The notes under the pieces: generated by a model
The model's input: only the letters and a program-made list of their open reading frames with translations
What the model was told of the DNA's origin: nothing
The model's database searches: none
Origin: Endomychus coccineus
Lineage: Eukaryota; Arthropoda; Insecta; Coleoptera; Endomychidae
Length of the DNA stretch: 64,000 nucleotides
Reading direction: 5' to 3'
Assembly (NCBI GenBank): GCA_958510875.1
Contig: OY294070.1
Span: 17,971,631-18,035,630, forward strand
Part shown: positions 62,950 to 64,000 of the stretch, piece after piece
Layout: every line of letters begins with the position of its first letter
Numbering within the stretch: position 1 is the stretch's first letter
Made by a program: the position numbers and the translations under genes

Positions 62950-63920
62950 GATCACTTGAGGGGAGGAGGCTCAGCCCTCAGATACACCTAGGCCATCTAG
63001 TTGGGCCCACTGCTACTCTAGCAGGTTTGTGACCCGCCAGTAACCCAGAATATTGCTAACGCTGGCTTCCATAAGTTCTTCTGGGAGCAGTTTTGCTTCG
63101 CCGAACTAACGATGCCTGAGGAATGTCAAAGCAGGGCATTCCAACAGGATGTGGGAGGCAGTTTCTTCCATCTCTCTACATTTCATACATATAGGATCAT
63201 CTGCGATGCCCATAGTATAAAGGTGTTTGTTAGGACGGCAAAGACTGTTTAGAGAAAGGAGTTTCTTTGAGAGCCTAGGCACAGGCTCTTTGATAAAGAG
63301 CTTGGTCTGCCTCATACATGGTGTTTCTCGCCACAAGTAAGACCATTCTTTGTTCATTTGGCCCAGAAGGGCGACACCTCCCACGCAATTTGCTAAAGCG
63401 ACCAATGGCCCCGATCCGACAGGAGCGCCAAACGACCCCCCACCTAACCAGGTTCTTCAGCTCCACTGTGTCCAGGGACCCAGATGAGTTGAACTTTATC
63501 TCCCTTGGATAGTTCAGTCAGTGTATCCCTGCATTCTTTGACAAGCCTTGATGTGACTACGTGACTTTAGAGCTCCCAGGGCCAACCGGCTGTCTGTGCA
63601 GATGTATATGCGTCTATTTACATAATTTCTCCTCAGGTTTTCCATGGCACAAGTCAATATTGCGTAGACCTCCGCCAGAAAAACCGTGCAGCAAACGCCT
63701 ATGGTCACTGAGATAGTGACCTTTGGTCTTTTTAGGTACACTACGGCTCGAGAAGCCTGACCTACCTTGGACTCGTATGTGCCCACCTGGTGACAGTAGG
63801 GCGAGAGTTTCGTTGCTCCAATCTCCTCTATCAGGGATGAGGATTTCGGGAGAAGTGAGACGTGTAGCTATTGTATTATAGATATTGCCACACTCAAAAT
63901 TATATTGAGTATTCACGAGA
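62950..63920 (-). pseudogene. LINE family F (I/LOA-like), RNase H and C-terminal domain
   Basis: Minus strand: VTIGVCCTVFLAEVYAILTC AMENL and RRIYICTDSRLALGALKSRS (RNase H blocks with AE and TDS). Then LLSLNSLCRPNKHLYTMGIA DDPICMKCREMEETASHILL ECPAL, the Cys/His tail (C..C...E...H.L..CP). Three frames are used, so it is broken. Reverse transcriptase should lie beyond the right edge. Confidence 0.85.
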
Positions 63921-64000
63921 GTAGTGCATTTTGATCCGCAAGAAACACATTTCGTAGCATACCCTATATTATATAATCAATATGTTTATGAATTGGGGAA

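Noticed and set aside
27600..64000. Search for ANKFY1 BTB/coiled-coil exons on the minus strand
   Set aside because: No candidate with BTB hallmarks could be read by eye; absence is not proven.

Overview
The window is a piece of an AT-rich animal genome. It has spliced genes with canonical GT/AG introns, AATAAA signals and a dense load of decayed transposons. The transposon set (mariner, hAT, P-like/THAP, Penelope, jockey/R1-type LINEs) and the form of the Rabankyrin-5 gene point to an insect. A beetle is only a guess.

One host gene fills the left 27.6 kb on the minus strand: ANKFY1 (Rabankyrin-5). Eleven exons could be read directly (27599 down to 3903). Every junction keeps frame, giving 885 codons of ankyrin repeats ending in a FYVE zinc finger. 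The N-terminal ~280 residues (coiled coil and BTB domain) were not found and probably lie beyond a long intron. The introns are full of mobile DNA. The largest, 8.3 kb, holds a LINE split by a 2.9-kb P-like transposon with a perfect 8-bp target duplication. That transposon carries a four-exon THAP-type reading frame and a giant near-perfect palindrome. A second host gene is represented by a single plus-strand exon of a Ly6/uPAR-type protein (62245-62421).

From 27.6 to 62.2 kb there is no recognisable host gene, only transposon strata. These are a ZMYM-type hAT between direct repeats (28-31 kb); an R1/LOA-like LINE with a nested insertion (31.8-34.3 kb); Penelope-like elements (35 and 47-49 kb); a TA-flanked DNA element with a 96-codon ORF (complete at 46.3-47.2 kb, partial at 38.4, 42.2 and 54.4 kb); mariner pieces (42.4, 44.5 kb); and one nearly intact LINE reverse transcriptase (51-53 kb). 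At least six pieces of one jockey-like LINE family ('family A') occur, and a 3.3-kb DNA transposon with ~750-bp inverted arms sits at 58.7-62.0 kb. The far right end is a minus-strand LINE with RNase H.

Inverted repeats are unusually prominent: at least eight foldback structures from 38 bp to 1.1 kb. The most interesting candidates are the P-like element with its THAP frame and palindrome, the TA-flanked small-ORF element, and the long-arm transposon with a nearly readable transposase half. All calls were made by eye; identities and boundaries are estimates.
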